Source: Mycolicibacterium sp. HK-90 (GTDB taxonomy: Bacteria > Actinomycetota > Actinomycetes > Mycobacteriales > Mycobacteriaceae). From it: a DNA stretch of 64,000 nucleotides. The stretch lies in assembly GCF_030486405.1 (NCBI RefSeq), contig NZ_CP129613.1:4898001-4962000 (forward strand), written 5' to 3'. The notes beneath the pieces were generated by a model that saw only the letters and a list, made by a program, of their open reading frames with translations, ran no database searches and was not told where the DNA came from. Position 1 is the first letter of the stretch. Every line of letters starts with the position of its first letter. The position numbers and the translations under genes are program-made. This document shows positions 33,979 to 41,863 of the stretch, piece after piece.

Positions 33979-35532
33979 ATGCCAAACGGGAAACCGAACA
34001 TCCTGGTCATCTGGGGCGACGACATCGGGATCTGGAACCTCAGCTGCTACAGCCGCGGCATGATGGGCTACCAGACACCCAATATCGACCGGATCGCCAA
34101 CGAGGGAATGCTGTTCACCGACTCCTACGGTGAACAGAGCTGTACCGCGGGCCGGGCTTCGTTCATCACCGGCCAGAGTGTGTACCGGACCGGAATGAGC
34201 AAGGTGGGCATGCCCGGCGTCGATGTCGGCCTGCAGAAGGAAGATCCGACGATCGCCGAACTGCTGAAGCCCATGGGCTACGCCACCGGGCAATTCGGCA
34301 AGAACCACCTGGGCGATCTGAACAAGTATCTGCCCACCGCACACGGGTTCGACGAGTTCTTCGGCAACCTCTACCATCTCAACGCCGAGGAGGAGCCCGA
34401 GCACGAGGACTATCCCACCGAGGAGGAAGCGCCGAAGCTCCGAAAGGCGCTGCTGCCCCGCGGTGTCATCCATTCCTGGGCCACCGAGGAGGATTCCGGC
34501 GAGGTCGATCCACGTTATGGGCCGGTCGGCAAGCAGCGCATCGAGGACACCGGGCCGCTGACCAAGAAGCGGATGGAAACCATCGATGACGAAACCACTT
34601 CAGCGTGCGTGGATTTCATCAGACGGCAGCACGAGTCGGACACCCCGTTCTTCGTCTGGATGAACGCGACCCACATGCACTTCCGGACCCACACCAAGTC
34701 GGAGAGCAAGGGACAGGCCGGCCGCTGGCAGTCGGCCTATCACGACACGATGATCGACCACGACGGCCATGTCGGGACACTGCTCGACCTCGTCGACGAG
34801 CTCGGCATCGCCGAGGACACCATCGTCATCTACTCGACCGACAACGGCCCGCATGCCAACAGCTGGCCCGACGGTGCCACGACGCCGTTCCGCAGCGAGA
34901 AGAACACCAACTGGGAGGGCGCTTTCCGCATTCCCGAGATGATCCGCTGGCCCGGAAAGATCAAGGCCGGCAGCATCTCCAACGAAATCATCCAGCACCA
35001 CGACTGGCTGCCGACCTTCGTCGCGGCGGCCGGAGATCCCGACATCGTCGAGAAGCTCAAGAAGGGGCACAAGGCCGGCGCCGACGGCGAGACCGACTAC
35101 AAGGTGCACATCGACGGGTACAACCTGTTGCCGTATCTCACCGGCGAGGTCGACAAGTCCCCCCGGCGCGGGATGATCTACTTCTCCGACGACGGCGATG
35201 TCCTGGGCGTCCGCGCGGACAACTGGAAAGTCGTGTTCATGGAGCAGCGCTGCCAGGGCACCCTCGAGGTGTGGTTCGAACCGTTCACCAAGCTGCGCGC
35301 GCCCAAGCTGTTCAACCTGCGCACCGACCCGTTCGAACACGCCGACGTCACGTCGAACACATACTGGGACTGGGTGATCGACCGCCTGTACCTCATGTTC
35401 TACGCCGGGGCGATCGTGAACCAGTTCCTGGAGACGTTCAAGGAGTTCCCGCCGCGTCAGGAACCGGCCTCCTTCACGATCAACCACGCTGTGGAGGAGC
35501 TCGAGAAGTTCCTGGCTACGCGGGGCGGCTGA
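33979..35532 (+). CDS. Type I sulfatase (formylglycine-dependent), copy 2
   Basis: A 517-residue sulfatase clearly paralogous to copy 1 along its whole length, sharing ILVIWGDDIGIxNLSCYS, C55-T-A-G-R59, HGFDEFxGNLYHLNAEEEPE and IVIYSTDNGPH. The main differences are an altered segment at about 145-165 (EEEAPKLRKALLPRGVIHSW) and a six-residue insertion near residue 370 (GADGET), which suggests different substrate specificity. ATG 33979 has GAAAGGA at about 8 nt. A tandem duplication kept with both active-site motifs intact argues that both are functional. Confidence 0.9.
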   Translation: MPNGKPNILVIWGDDIGIWNLSCYSRGMMGYQTPNIDRIANEGMLFTDSYGEQSCTAGRASFITGQSVYRTGMSKVGMPGVDVGLQKEDPTIAELLKPMGYATGQFGKNHLGDLNKYLPTAHGFDEFFGNLYHLNAEEEPEHEDYPTEEEAPKLRKALLPRGVIHSWATEEDSGEVDPRYGPVGKQRIEDTGPLTKKRMETIDDETTSACVDFIRRQHESDTPFFVWMNATHMHFRTHTKSESKGQAGRWQSAYHDTMIDHDGHVGTLLDLVDELGIAEDTIVIYSTDNGPHANSWPDGATTPFRSEKNTNWEGAFRIPEMIRWPGKIKAGSISNEIIQHHDWLPTFVAAAGDPDIVEKLKKGHKAGADGETDYKVHIDGYNLLPYLTGEVDKSPRRGMIYFSDDGDVLGVRADNWKVVFMEQRCQGTLEVWFEPFTKLRAPKLFNLRTDPFEHADVTSNTYWDWVIDRLYLMFYAGAIVNQFLETFKEFPPRQEPASFTINHAVEELEKFLATRGG

Positions 35533-35534
35533 GC

Positions 35535-36434
35535 GTGGCTGCTCTACCATCCTGGGCCGACGGGCCCACGAAGTCGGCGATCGTCGACTTCGTGGGCCTG
35601 GCCACCACCGCGTTCGCTCCCGAAGAGCGCGTCGCGGTGTTCGACAACGACGGCACCCTGTGGTGTGAGAAGCCGGCCTACATCCAGCTGGATTTCCTGG
35701 TGCGACGGCTGGCCGAGCAGGCGGCCGCCGACCCGGCACTGGCCGCCGAACAGCCCTATCAAGCCGCGGCCGCCGGGGACCTGGCCTGGTTCGGCGATGC
35801 CGTCACCAAGCACTACAACGGCGATGACTCGGCCCTCAAAGTCCTTGCCGGAGGAATCCTTTCGGCCTACGCCGGCATGACCGTCGACGACCATGCCAAA
35901 CGGATAAAGGCCTTCTTCGACGAGGCGCGGCATCCCACGCTCGGCCGCCCGTACACATCGTGTGGCTATGCCCCGATGGTCGAGCTGCTGCGGTACCTGG
36001 AGGCCAACGGCTTCACGAATTACATCGTCTCCGGTGGCGGCCGTGATTTCATGCGCCCGGTGACAGCGTCGATGTACGGCGTTCCGCCGGAGCGGGTGAT
36101 CGGCAGTTCGGTGGGGTTGGATTTCGTCGACGGCCAGCTCAGGACAACTGCCACACCGGAATTCCTCAATGACGGCCCGGTCAAGGCGGTGCGCATCTGG
36201 GGGCGCGTCGGGCGTCGTCCGATCTTCGCGGCAGGTAACTCCAACGGCGACATCCAGATGCTGGAGTACACCGCGGGTGGGTCGGGCCCGTCGTTGGGTC
36301 TGCTGGTGCGCCATGACGATGCCGAACGCGAATTCGATTACACGGCAGGCGCAGAGAAGGCCCTGGACCTGGCGGCTTCCAACGGCTGGACGGTGGCCAG
36401 CATGCGTGACGATTGGACGACGGTCTTTGACTGA
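35535..36434 (+). CDS. HAD-superfamily phosphatase
   Basis: A 299-residue haloacid-dehalogenase-type phosphohydrolase. Motif I is VAVFDNDGTLW at about residue 33, motif II is IVSGGGRDF, and motif IV is FAAGNSNGDIQML, with an alpha-helical cap between I and II; it resembles phosphoserine-phosphatase-type HADs. The GTG start is 2 nt after the sulfatase stop, so it is in the same transcription unit. A linked role with the sulfatases (dephosphorylating a product, or releasing phosphate and sulfate from one substrate) is inference. Confidence 0.85.
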   Translation: MAALPSWADGPTKSAIVDFVGLATTAFAPEERVAVFDNDGTLWCEKPAYIQLDFLVRRLAEQAAADPALAAEQPYQAAAAGDLAWFGDAVTKHYNGDDSALKVLAGGILSAYAGMTVDDHAKRIKAFFDEARHPTLGRPYTSCGYAPMVELLRYLEANGFTNYIVSGGGRDFMRPVTASMYGVPPERVIGSSVGLDFVDGQLRTTATPEFLNDGPVKAVRIWGRVGRRPIFAAGNSNGDIQMLEYTAGGSGPSLGLLVRHDDAEREFDYTAGAEKALDLAASNGWTVASMRDDWTTVFD

Positions 36435-36452
36435 GTACGCACCGAGCCCATC

Positions 36453-36507
36453 GGCTCTGCGCCCACGGCGCAATAGTGCGAGTAGCTCTCGCCGTCACCG
36501 CAGAGTC
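36453..36507. repeat. Inverted-repeat element, copy 4
   Basis: Arms GGCTCTGCG (36453-36461) and CGCAGAGTC (36499-36507) with an interior that itself has inner arms CACGGCG and CGCCGTC, so the RNA can form a two-part hairpin. It occupies most of the gap between the phosphatase and the FGE-like gene and ends 5 nt before that ATG. Same family as the three copies at 23.5-24.3 kb. Confidence 0.75.
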
Positions 36508-36512
36508 GATGC

Positions 36513-37397
36513 ATGACTGACACCGATCTGGTGTGGATCCCTGCTCAGACCGCGATCCTCGGCTCCGAATCGCACTACCCCGAGGAGGCACCGGCACGCG
36601 AGGTAGCCACCGACGGATTCTGGATCCAGCGTCACCAGGTGACCAACGCCGACTATGCCGAATTCGTGGACGCCACCGGCTATGTCACGGTCGCCGAACG
36701 TCCGGTCGACCCCGATGAGTTCCCCGGTGCCCCACCCGAGAACCTGGTGCCGGGGTCGATGGTCTTCCGACGCACGGTAGGCCCGGTGGACCTGCGACAC
36801 ATCAATCTGTGGTGGGCCTGGACACCCGGCGCCTGCTGGAACCATCCTCGCGGACCGCGTTCTTCACTGAAGGGACGCGAGCACCACCCCGTCGTCCACG
36901 TCGCCTACGAGGACGCCGCATCGTACGCGGACTGGGCCGGCCTGGCGTTGCCGACCGAGGCGGAGTGGGAAACCGCGGCCCGTGGCGGCGTCTCCGGCGC
37001 GGCCTACACCTGGGGCGACGAACCCGAGCAACCCGGACAGCACCTGGCGAACTACTGGCACGGTGAATTCCCCTACCTCCCCGAGACCGGTTACGGCACA
37101 ACGAAACCTGTCGGTTCCTTCGAACCCAACGGTTACGGCCTGTTCGACATGGCCGGCAACGTGTGGGAGTGGACCACCGACTGGTACAGCGAGGACCGAG
37201 CCACCACGCCGTGTTGCGCCGCTGACACCTACGACCCGAACCAGCCACAGTTCCAGATCGGCCGCCGGGTGATCAAGGGCGGCTCGTTCCTGTGCGCCGA
37301 CAGCTACTGCATGCGGTACCGCCCCGCTGCCCGGCGGCCGCAGATGGTGGATACAGGCATGAGCCACATCGGTTTTCGGTGTGTGAGACGGCCCTAA
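36513..37397 (+). CDS. Formylglycine-generating enzyme (sulfatase-modifying factor)
   Basis: A 294-residue FGE/SUMF1-fold protein. The family core is seen in QRHQVTNADYAEFVDATGY, HHPVVHVAYEDAASYADWAGLALPTEAEWETAARGG and NGYGLFDMAGNVWEWTTDWY. The copper-binding active-site pair is C261 and C266 in GGSFLCADSYCMRYRP, the spacing seen in bona fide FGEs and absent from EgtB-type relatives. It oxidises the motif Cys of sulfatases to formylglycine and is encoded directly downstream of two CxAxR sulfatases. No clear ribosome site precedes the ATG; repeat copy 4 ends 5 nt upstream and may affect its translation. Confidence 0.92.
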   Translation: MTDTDLVWIPAQTAILGSESHYPEEAPAREVATDGFWIQRHQVTNADYAEFVDATGYVTVAERPVDPDEFPGAPPENLVPGSMVFRRTVGPVDLRHINLWWAWTPGACWNHPRGPRSSLKGREHHPVVHVAYEDAASYADWAGLALPTEAEWETAARGGVSGAAYTWGDEPEQPGQHLANYWHGEFPYLPETGYGTTKPVGSFEPNGYGLFDMAGNVWEWTTDWYSEDRATTPCCAADTYDPNQPQFQIGRRVIKGGSFLCADSYCMRYRPAARRPQMVDTGMSHIGFRCVRRP

Positions 37398-37948
37398 TCG
37401 AATGCCGGCGCCACGAACCGGCTCAGCATCTCCTGCTCGGTGGCGTCATCGGCGCCCGGCCACACCAGCATCGACAGCACCAGGCGCACGATCCACGCCG
37501 CCGCCACCGGGTCGTCCTCGCCCAGCCCACTGAGTTCGGTGGCGAATGCGGCCGGCACCGGCGATTGGGCCAGGTCCGCCATGCCACCGCCACTGCGCAG
37601 CGAGGCGGCCAGTAGATCGAACATCGGGTCGGCCCGAATGCGGTGCAGTGCGACGGTAACCGCGGTCAGCACCCGCTGGGCGCCGGTGAGCCCGTCGACC
37701 GCCCGACGCACTTCTCCGACGATCGAGGCGGCCAGCCGGACCAGCACGGCGTCACGGATCTGGGCCTTCCCACCCGCGTGCCGGTAGATCGTGGCGCGCG
37801 AGCAGTGCACCCGTGCCGCGAGCGCATCGATGTCGATGGACTCGAATCCGTCGCGGGCGGCCATCTCCGCGGCCGCGGCATAGATGCGCTCGGCAGCCGC
37901 GGCACGTCGGTCGCCACCGACCAACCAATCCGCGCCCTTGGGAGACAT
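37394..37948 (-). CDS. TetR-family regulator of the P450 locus
   Basis: A 184-residue TetR-type repressor with HTH FESIDIDALAARVHCSRATIYRHAGGKAQIRDAVL at about residues 34-68. ATG 37948 (MSPKGADWL) is chosen over an in-frame ATG 48 nt upstream because the longer version would run into the inverted repeat at 37967-37998. It is divergent from the P450 gene and convergent with the FGE gene, overlapping its stop by 4 nt. Confidence 0.87.
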   Translation of the reverse strand: MSPKGADWLVGGDRRAAAAERIYAAAAEMAARDGFESIDIDALAARVHCSRATIYRHAGGKAQIRDAVLVRLAASIVGEVRRAVDGLTGAQRVLTAVTVALHRIRADPMFDLLAASLRSGGGMADLAQSPVPAAFATELSGLGEDDPVAAAWIVRLVLSMLVWPGADDATEQEMLSRFVAPAFD

Positions 37949-37966
37949 GACAACCAATTTATCGCG

Positions 37967-37998
37967 TGATGAGACAGAACTCCGAATAATTCTCATCA
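37967..37998. promoter_or_regulatory. Inverted repeat, probable TetR operator
   Basis: TGATGAGA (37967-37974) and TCTCATCA (37991-37998) are perfect 8-bp arms separated by 16 bp, with inner AGAA/TTCT bases extending the symmetry. The site lies in the gap between the divergent TetR and P450 genes, 19 bp from the TetR start, as expected for autoregulation. Confidence 0.65.
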
Positions 37999-38113
37999 GA
38001 TGCGCAGGTCACCGCCCCGCACTGAGATGCCCGCGCCGCGGGCCCCCGACCTGTGGATATCAACCTGCCCCGGCATCGTTGACGGGGTCCGAACAGCCAG
38101 CCAGCCTGGGCAG

Positions 38114-39313
38114 ATGCTTCTGGCACACGAACTATTCGAGCCGACCTGCCTGCAGGATCCCTACCCGCTGTATGACCGGTTGCGGGCCGACGCACCGGTG
38201 GCGCAGGTGGGTGACTCCCCGTTCTTCGCGGTGACGTCATTCGACGCCGTCATCGAGGCGACCGCGCGTTCGCAGGAGTTCTCGTCGAACCTCACCGCCA
38301 CCATGTGGTCCCAGCCCGACGGCACCGTCACCGCGTTCGGCATGGGCGAGCCGGGCAACCCGATCCACGTACTGGCGACCGCCGACGAACCGGCCCACGC
38401 CGCCCACCGCAAGATGGTGCTGCCGCGGATGGCCGTCAAGCGGATCGCCGAGCTGGAACCCTTCATCGCCGCCACCACCGCTGACCTGCTGGTAGGAGCC
38501 CGCGGCGAGTTCGAGTGGATGTCGACGCTGGCCGACCGCCTGCCCATGCTGGTGGTCGCGCAACTGCTGGGGCTGCCGGCCACGGATGTGGACCGACTGG
38601 TCTCGTGGGCCTACGCCAGCACCCAGCTGCTGGACGGGCTGGTCGACACCGAACAACTGACCGCGTCGGGAATCGCAGCGGTGGAGCTCGGCGGGTACCT
38701 GACCGAACGGTTCGGTGAAGCTTCGGCAAACCCCGGGGAAAACCTGTTGGGAGACCTCGCCACCTACAGCGCGGCCGAGCGGGTGGCCCCGGACGTGGCG
38801 GTGTTCATGCTGATCCAGCTGGTCGGCGCGGGAGGCGAATCGACGGCGTCGTTGATCGGCAGCGCCGTCTGGATACTGAGCCACCGGCCCGAGCTGGCCG
38901 AACGGCTCCGCCACGAACCCGCGCTGGTCGTGCCGTTTCTCGAGGAGGTGCTCCGGTTCGAATCTCCGTTCCGGGGGCACTACCGCCACGTCCTGGCCGA
39001 TACCGAACTGGCAGGCGTCGCATTGCCCGCAGACAGCCACCTACTGCTGTTGTGGGGAGCGGCCAACCGGGACGGCACGGTGTTCGAGGCGCCGAACGAA
39101 TTTCGGCTGGATCGGCCGAACGTCAAGAACCACCTGGCATTTGGCAAGGGCGGGCACTTCTGCCTCGGAGCCGCACTGGCCCGCCTCGAGGCACGCATCG
39201 TGATCTCGTCACTCTTGTCGGCCGGCGGCACCATCTGCCCGGCAGGCGATGCCGAATGGCAGCCCAGCCTGCTGGTGCGCCGGTTGAAGCAGCTTCCGCT
39301 GAGCGTGCGCTGA
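38114..39313 (+). CDS. Cytochrome P450
   Basis: A 399-residue bacterial class I P450. The I-helix oxygen-binding segment is QLVGAGGESTASLIG at about residues 235-249, the K-helix ExxR is EEVLRFESP, and the heme-ligand loop is FGKGGHFCLGAALARLEA with Cys at about 348. The B-C loop region (ADEPAHAAHRKMV) is typical of soluble CYPs. ATG 38114 is chosen because the protein then begins just before the conserved FEPTCLQDPYPLYDRLRADAPV. No ferredoxin gene is adjacent. It is controlled presumably by the divergent TetR; substrate unknown. Confidence 0.93.
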   Translation: MLLAHELFEPTCLQDPYPLYDRLRADAPVAQVGDSPFFAVTSFDAVIEATARSQEFSSNLTATMWSQPDGTVTAFGMGEPGNPIHVLATADEPAHAAHRKMVLPRMAVKRIAELEPFIAATTADLLVGARGEFEWMSTLADRLPMLVVAQLLGLPATDVDRLVSWAYASTQLLDGLVDTEQLTASGIAAVELGGYLTERFGEASANPGENLLGDLATYSAAERVAPDVAVFMLIQLVGAGGESTASLIGSAVWILSHRPELAERLRHEPALVVPFLEEVLRFESPFRGHYRHVLADTELAGVALPADSHLLLLWGAANRDGTVFEAPNEFRLDRPNVKNHLAFGKGGHFCLGAALARLEARIVISSLLSAGGTICPAGDAEWQPSLLVRRLKQLPLSVR

Positions 39314-39335
39314 ACTGTCGACGAACTCGGGCGGC

Positions 39336-39602
39336 CTACGCCGCGAGCGCGATGCTGTCGTCGTCGACGAACACCAGGCCACCGTCATCAAGGTTGACGG
39401 CCCAGCGTCGCGCCGGTTCGACGATTCGCTCGCCGGCGACCTCGACCGCGGCCCCGGCCAAGTCGGCGAAATCTTCTACGACGGTGCCGTGCAGTTCTTC
39501 CTCAGTGCCCGGATAGACCACCACCGAGGAACCCACAGCAACGACTCCGGCAATTTCGTCGGAGTCACTGTCGTTAACCCCCGTCACGACATCTTCGGAC
39601 AT
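39336..39602 (-). CDS. Small conserved actinobacterial protein
   Basis: An 88-residue acidic protein with an SH3-like beta-rich pattern: GSSVVVYPGTEEELHGTVVEDFADLAG, then RRWAVNLDDGGLVFVDDDSIAL. ATG 39602 has an excellent GGGGAGGTG ribosome site. I recall similar small proteins in mycobacterial genomes but cannot name a family. It is convergent with the P450 gene. Function unknown. Confidence 0.65.
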   Translation of the reverse strand: MSEDVVTGVNDSDSDEIAGVVAVGSSVVVYPGTEEELHGTVVEDFADLAGAAVEVAGERIVEPARRWAVNLDDGGLVFVDDDSIALAA

Positions 39603-39974
39603 CACACACCTCCCCAATTACTGACGCGTGCAACCGAGTACATCACAAACGCCCGCGATTGGCTTACTTTCGTCGATACCTACAGCCACACCTTGCATAG
39701 GCCTCCGGCAAATTTCCAAATCCGGATACGAAGACCCCTCTGGCAAACGCGTCACAGCGAGGCGCCTGACGTGGGCCCGATCACATTTCTGGTCGGACAA
39801 TGCCATCAGCCAATGCTTTTGAGGCAATCCCAGCAACATTCGCCCGGCCCGACACTCCCCCTGTTCGACCGCCATGAGCCAGTTGCTGAGCAGTGACGGG
39901 CTAACAGCCCATTTACGGCGCCGGAACACCGTCCGGATCGTGGTGACACACACCACATCCGCATTCGCTAGTGT
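39603..39974. other. Intergenic region of about 370 bp, no convincing gene
   Basis: Less GC-rich than surrounding coding DNA. A 112-codon open frame exists on the minus strand (39618-39956), but its composition, lack of a ribosome site and lack of a recognisable motif argue against a gene. The right end holds the operator and promoter region of the epimerase operon. Confidence 0.5.
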
Positions 39975-39988
39975 TGCAACACGTTCTA
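39975..39988. promoter_or_regulatory. KstR-type operator upstream of the epimerase/SDR operon
   Basis: TGCAACACGTTCTA matches TnnAACnnGTTnnA at all eight fixed positions. It overlaps a perfect 12-bp palindrome GTGTTGCAACAC (39971-39982). It ends 12 bp before ATG 40001, overlapping the 5' leader and just ahead of the GAGGAGG ribosome site, where repressor binding would block transcription. Confidence 0.72.
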
Positions 39989-40000
39989 GCGAGGAGGCCC

Positions 40001-41071
40001 ATGTCCGACGCTGTCTTGGTCACCGGAGCTTTTGGTTTGGTCGGCTCCGCCGTCGTGAAGACGCTCGCCGCCCGGGGACGCACCGTGGTCGCGACCGACC
40101 TCGATGTGCCCGCCAACCGCAAGGCCGCCGCCGCCCTCCCGCCATCGGTTCAGGTGCGCTGGGCCGACCTGACCGATGCGGCCGCGGTCGACGGCCTCGT
40201 GTCGGCGGTCGCACCGGCCGCGATCGTTCACCTCGCCGCGATCATCCCGCCGTTCTGCTACATGCGCCGCGGGCTGGCCCGCAAGGTCAATGTCGAGGCC
40301 ACCGGATCGCTGCTGCGTGCCGCGCAAGCCCAGCCCTCGCCGCCGCGATTCATCCAGGCCTCCAGCATCGCGGTGTACGGCGCCCGCAATCCGCACCACA
40401 TCGACGACGTGCTGACGCCGGACACTCCGACCAACGCCTCCGACATCTATGGCGCGCACAAGGTCGAGGCCGAGGCACTGGTCCGGGCCTCCACCCTGGA
40501 CTGGCTGATCCTGCGCCTGGGGGGCGTGATGAGCTCCGAGTTCAGCGTGGACATGGACGTCGACCTCATCTCCTTCGAGAGCGTGCTGCCCGCCGACGGG
40601 CGACTGCAGACGGTCGACGTGCGTGATGTCGCGGCGGCCTTCGTCGCGGCCACCACCGTGGACGCCAACCGCGAGGTGCTGCTGATCGGCGGCGACCCCG
40701 CCACGCACCGCCACATCCAGTCCGCAGTCGGCTCCCAGGCGGCGGCCGCGATGGGCATCAAGGGCGGTCTGCCGATCGGGCGCCCCGGCAATCCCGACGA
40801 TGACGCCGCCTGGTTCGCCACCGACTGGATGGACACCACCCGCGCGCAGGAAGTGCTCGGGTTCCAACATCACAGCTGGCCCGAGCTGCTGGCCGACACC
40901 AGAGCGAACGCCGGATGGAAACGTTTCCCGATCGGCCTGGCCGCACCGCTGATTCGCGGGTTCCTGCGCTCCAAGTCCGCCTACAAGGACTATCCCGGGC
41001 GGTATGCCGACGTGTGGAACGCCATCGACAAGAAATGGGGCGACCACCGGCCCGACGGGAGTAACTCATGA
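40001..41071 (+). CDS. NAD-dependent epimerase/dehydratase (3-beta-HSD-like)
   Basis: A 356-residue extended SDR. The cofactor motif is VTGAFGLVGSAVVKTLAARG at about residues 6-25, and the active site is SSIAVYGARN followed by YGAHKVEAEAL (Y-x3-K). The C-terminal region (GFQHHSWPELLADTRANAGWKRFPIGLAAPLIRGFL) is like that of NAD-dependent steroid or nucleotide-sugar enzymes. GAGGAGG precedes the ATG. A KstR-type operator in its promoter suggests a sterol-related substrate. It overlaps the next SDR gene by 4 nt (ATGA). Confidence 0.85.
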   Translation: MSDAVLVTGAFGLVGSAVVKTLAARGRTVVATDLDVPANRKAAAALPPSVQVRWADLTDAAAVDGLVSAVAPAAIVHLAAIIPPFCYMRRGLARKVNVEATGSLLRAAQAQPSPPRFIQASSIAVYGARNPHHIDDVLTPDTPTNASDIYGAHKVEAEALVRASTLDWLILRLGGVMSSEFSVDMDVDLISFESVLPADGRLQTVDVRDVAAAFVAATTVDANREVLLIGGDPATHRHIQSAVGSQAAAAMGIKGGLPIGRPGNPDDDAAWFATDWMDTTRAQEVLGFQHHSWPELLADTRANAGWKRFPIGLAAPLIRGFLRSKSAYKDYPGRYADVWNAIDKKWGDHRPDGSNS

Positions 41072-41832
41072 GCACCCAGCGCGTCGCGATCGTCATCGGC
41101 GGAGCCTCGGGAATCGGGTGGGCCAGCGCCCGGGCCCTGGCCGCCGACGGCTGCCGCATCGTGGTGGCCGATCGGGACACCGAGGGCGCGGCGGCCCGTG
41201 CTGCCGAACTGGGTGCCCCGCACACGAGCCGCTACGTCGACGTCACCGACGAGGGCTCGGTCGAGCAGCTGTTCGCCTCGGCCGGGCCGGTCGATGTCGT
41301 CCTCAACTGCGCCGGGTTCAGCAATGTCGGCCTGATCACCGACATGCCGGTCGAGGATTTCCGCTCGGTCATCGACGTCTGCCTCAACGGCGGATTCGTC
41401 GTAGCCAAGCACGCCGGCCGGAACCTGTCCGAAGGTGGTGTGCTGGTATCGATTTCATCGTTGAACGGCCGTCAGCCAGCGGCGGGCATGAGCGCCTATT
41501 GCGCGGCCAAGGCCGGATTGTCGATGCTCACCCAGGTCGCCGCACTCGAGCTGGGACCGCGCGGCATCCGGGTCAACGCGATCGCGCCGGGCTTCGTCAA
41601 GACCCCGCTGACCGATCCCGCGGCGATGATCCCGGGTGTGGTCGAGGAGTACGTCGAGAACACCGCGTTGGGCCGCACCGGAACGCCCGAGGACATCGCC
41701 GCCGCGGTGGTGTTCGTCTGCTCGCCGCAGGCGTCCTGGCTGACCGGTGAGGTGCTCGACCTCAACGGCGGTGCGCACCTCAAGCGGTACCCCGACGTGC
41801 TCGGGCACGTCATGAAGCTGGCCCAGACGTGA
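41068..41832 (+). CDS. Short-chain dehydrogenase/reductase
   Basis: A 254-residue classical SDR with GGASGIGWASARALAADG at about residues 10-27, NCAGFSNVG (NNAG motif variant), catalytic SSLNGRQPAAGMSAYCAAKAG (S, Y-x3-K) and the C-terminal WLTGEVLDLNGGAH. This is the class containing 3-alpha/17-beta-hydroxysteroid dehydrogenases. The ATG overlaps the upstream stop. Co-transcription with the epimerase behind a KstR-type box fits, but does not prove, a role in steroid side-chain or ring oxidation. Confidence 0.88.
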   Translation: MSTQRVAIVIGGASGIGWASARALAADGCRIVVADRDTEGAAARAAELGAPHTSRYVDVTDEGSVEQLFASAGPVDVVLNCAGFSNVGLITDMPVEDFRSVIDVCLNGGFVVAKHAGRNLSEGGVLVSISSLNGRQPAAGMSAYCAAKAGLSMLTQVAALELGPRGIRVNAIAPGFVKTPLTDPAAMIPGVVEEYVENTALGRTGTPEDIAAAVVFVCSPQASWLTGEVLDLNGGAHLKRYPDVLGHVMKLAQT

Positions 41833-41863
41833 CGCCCAGCGAGAATCCGGAGGCGGATCGCGC

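Noticed and set aside
32282..33985. A long minus-strand frame opposite sulfatase copy 1
   Set aside because: Antisense to a sulfatase with complete catalytic motifs and a good ribosome site.
39618..39956. A 112-codon minus-strand frame in the gap before the epimerase operon
   Set aside because: No ribosome site or leaderless promoter, unusual composition (Cys/Arg/Trp rich), and no recognisable motif; more likely non-coding.
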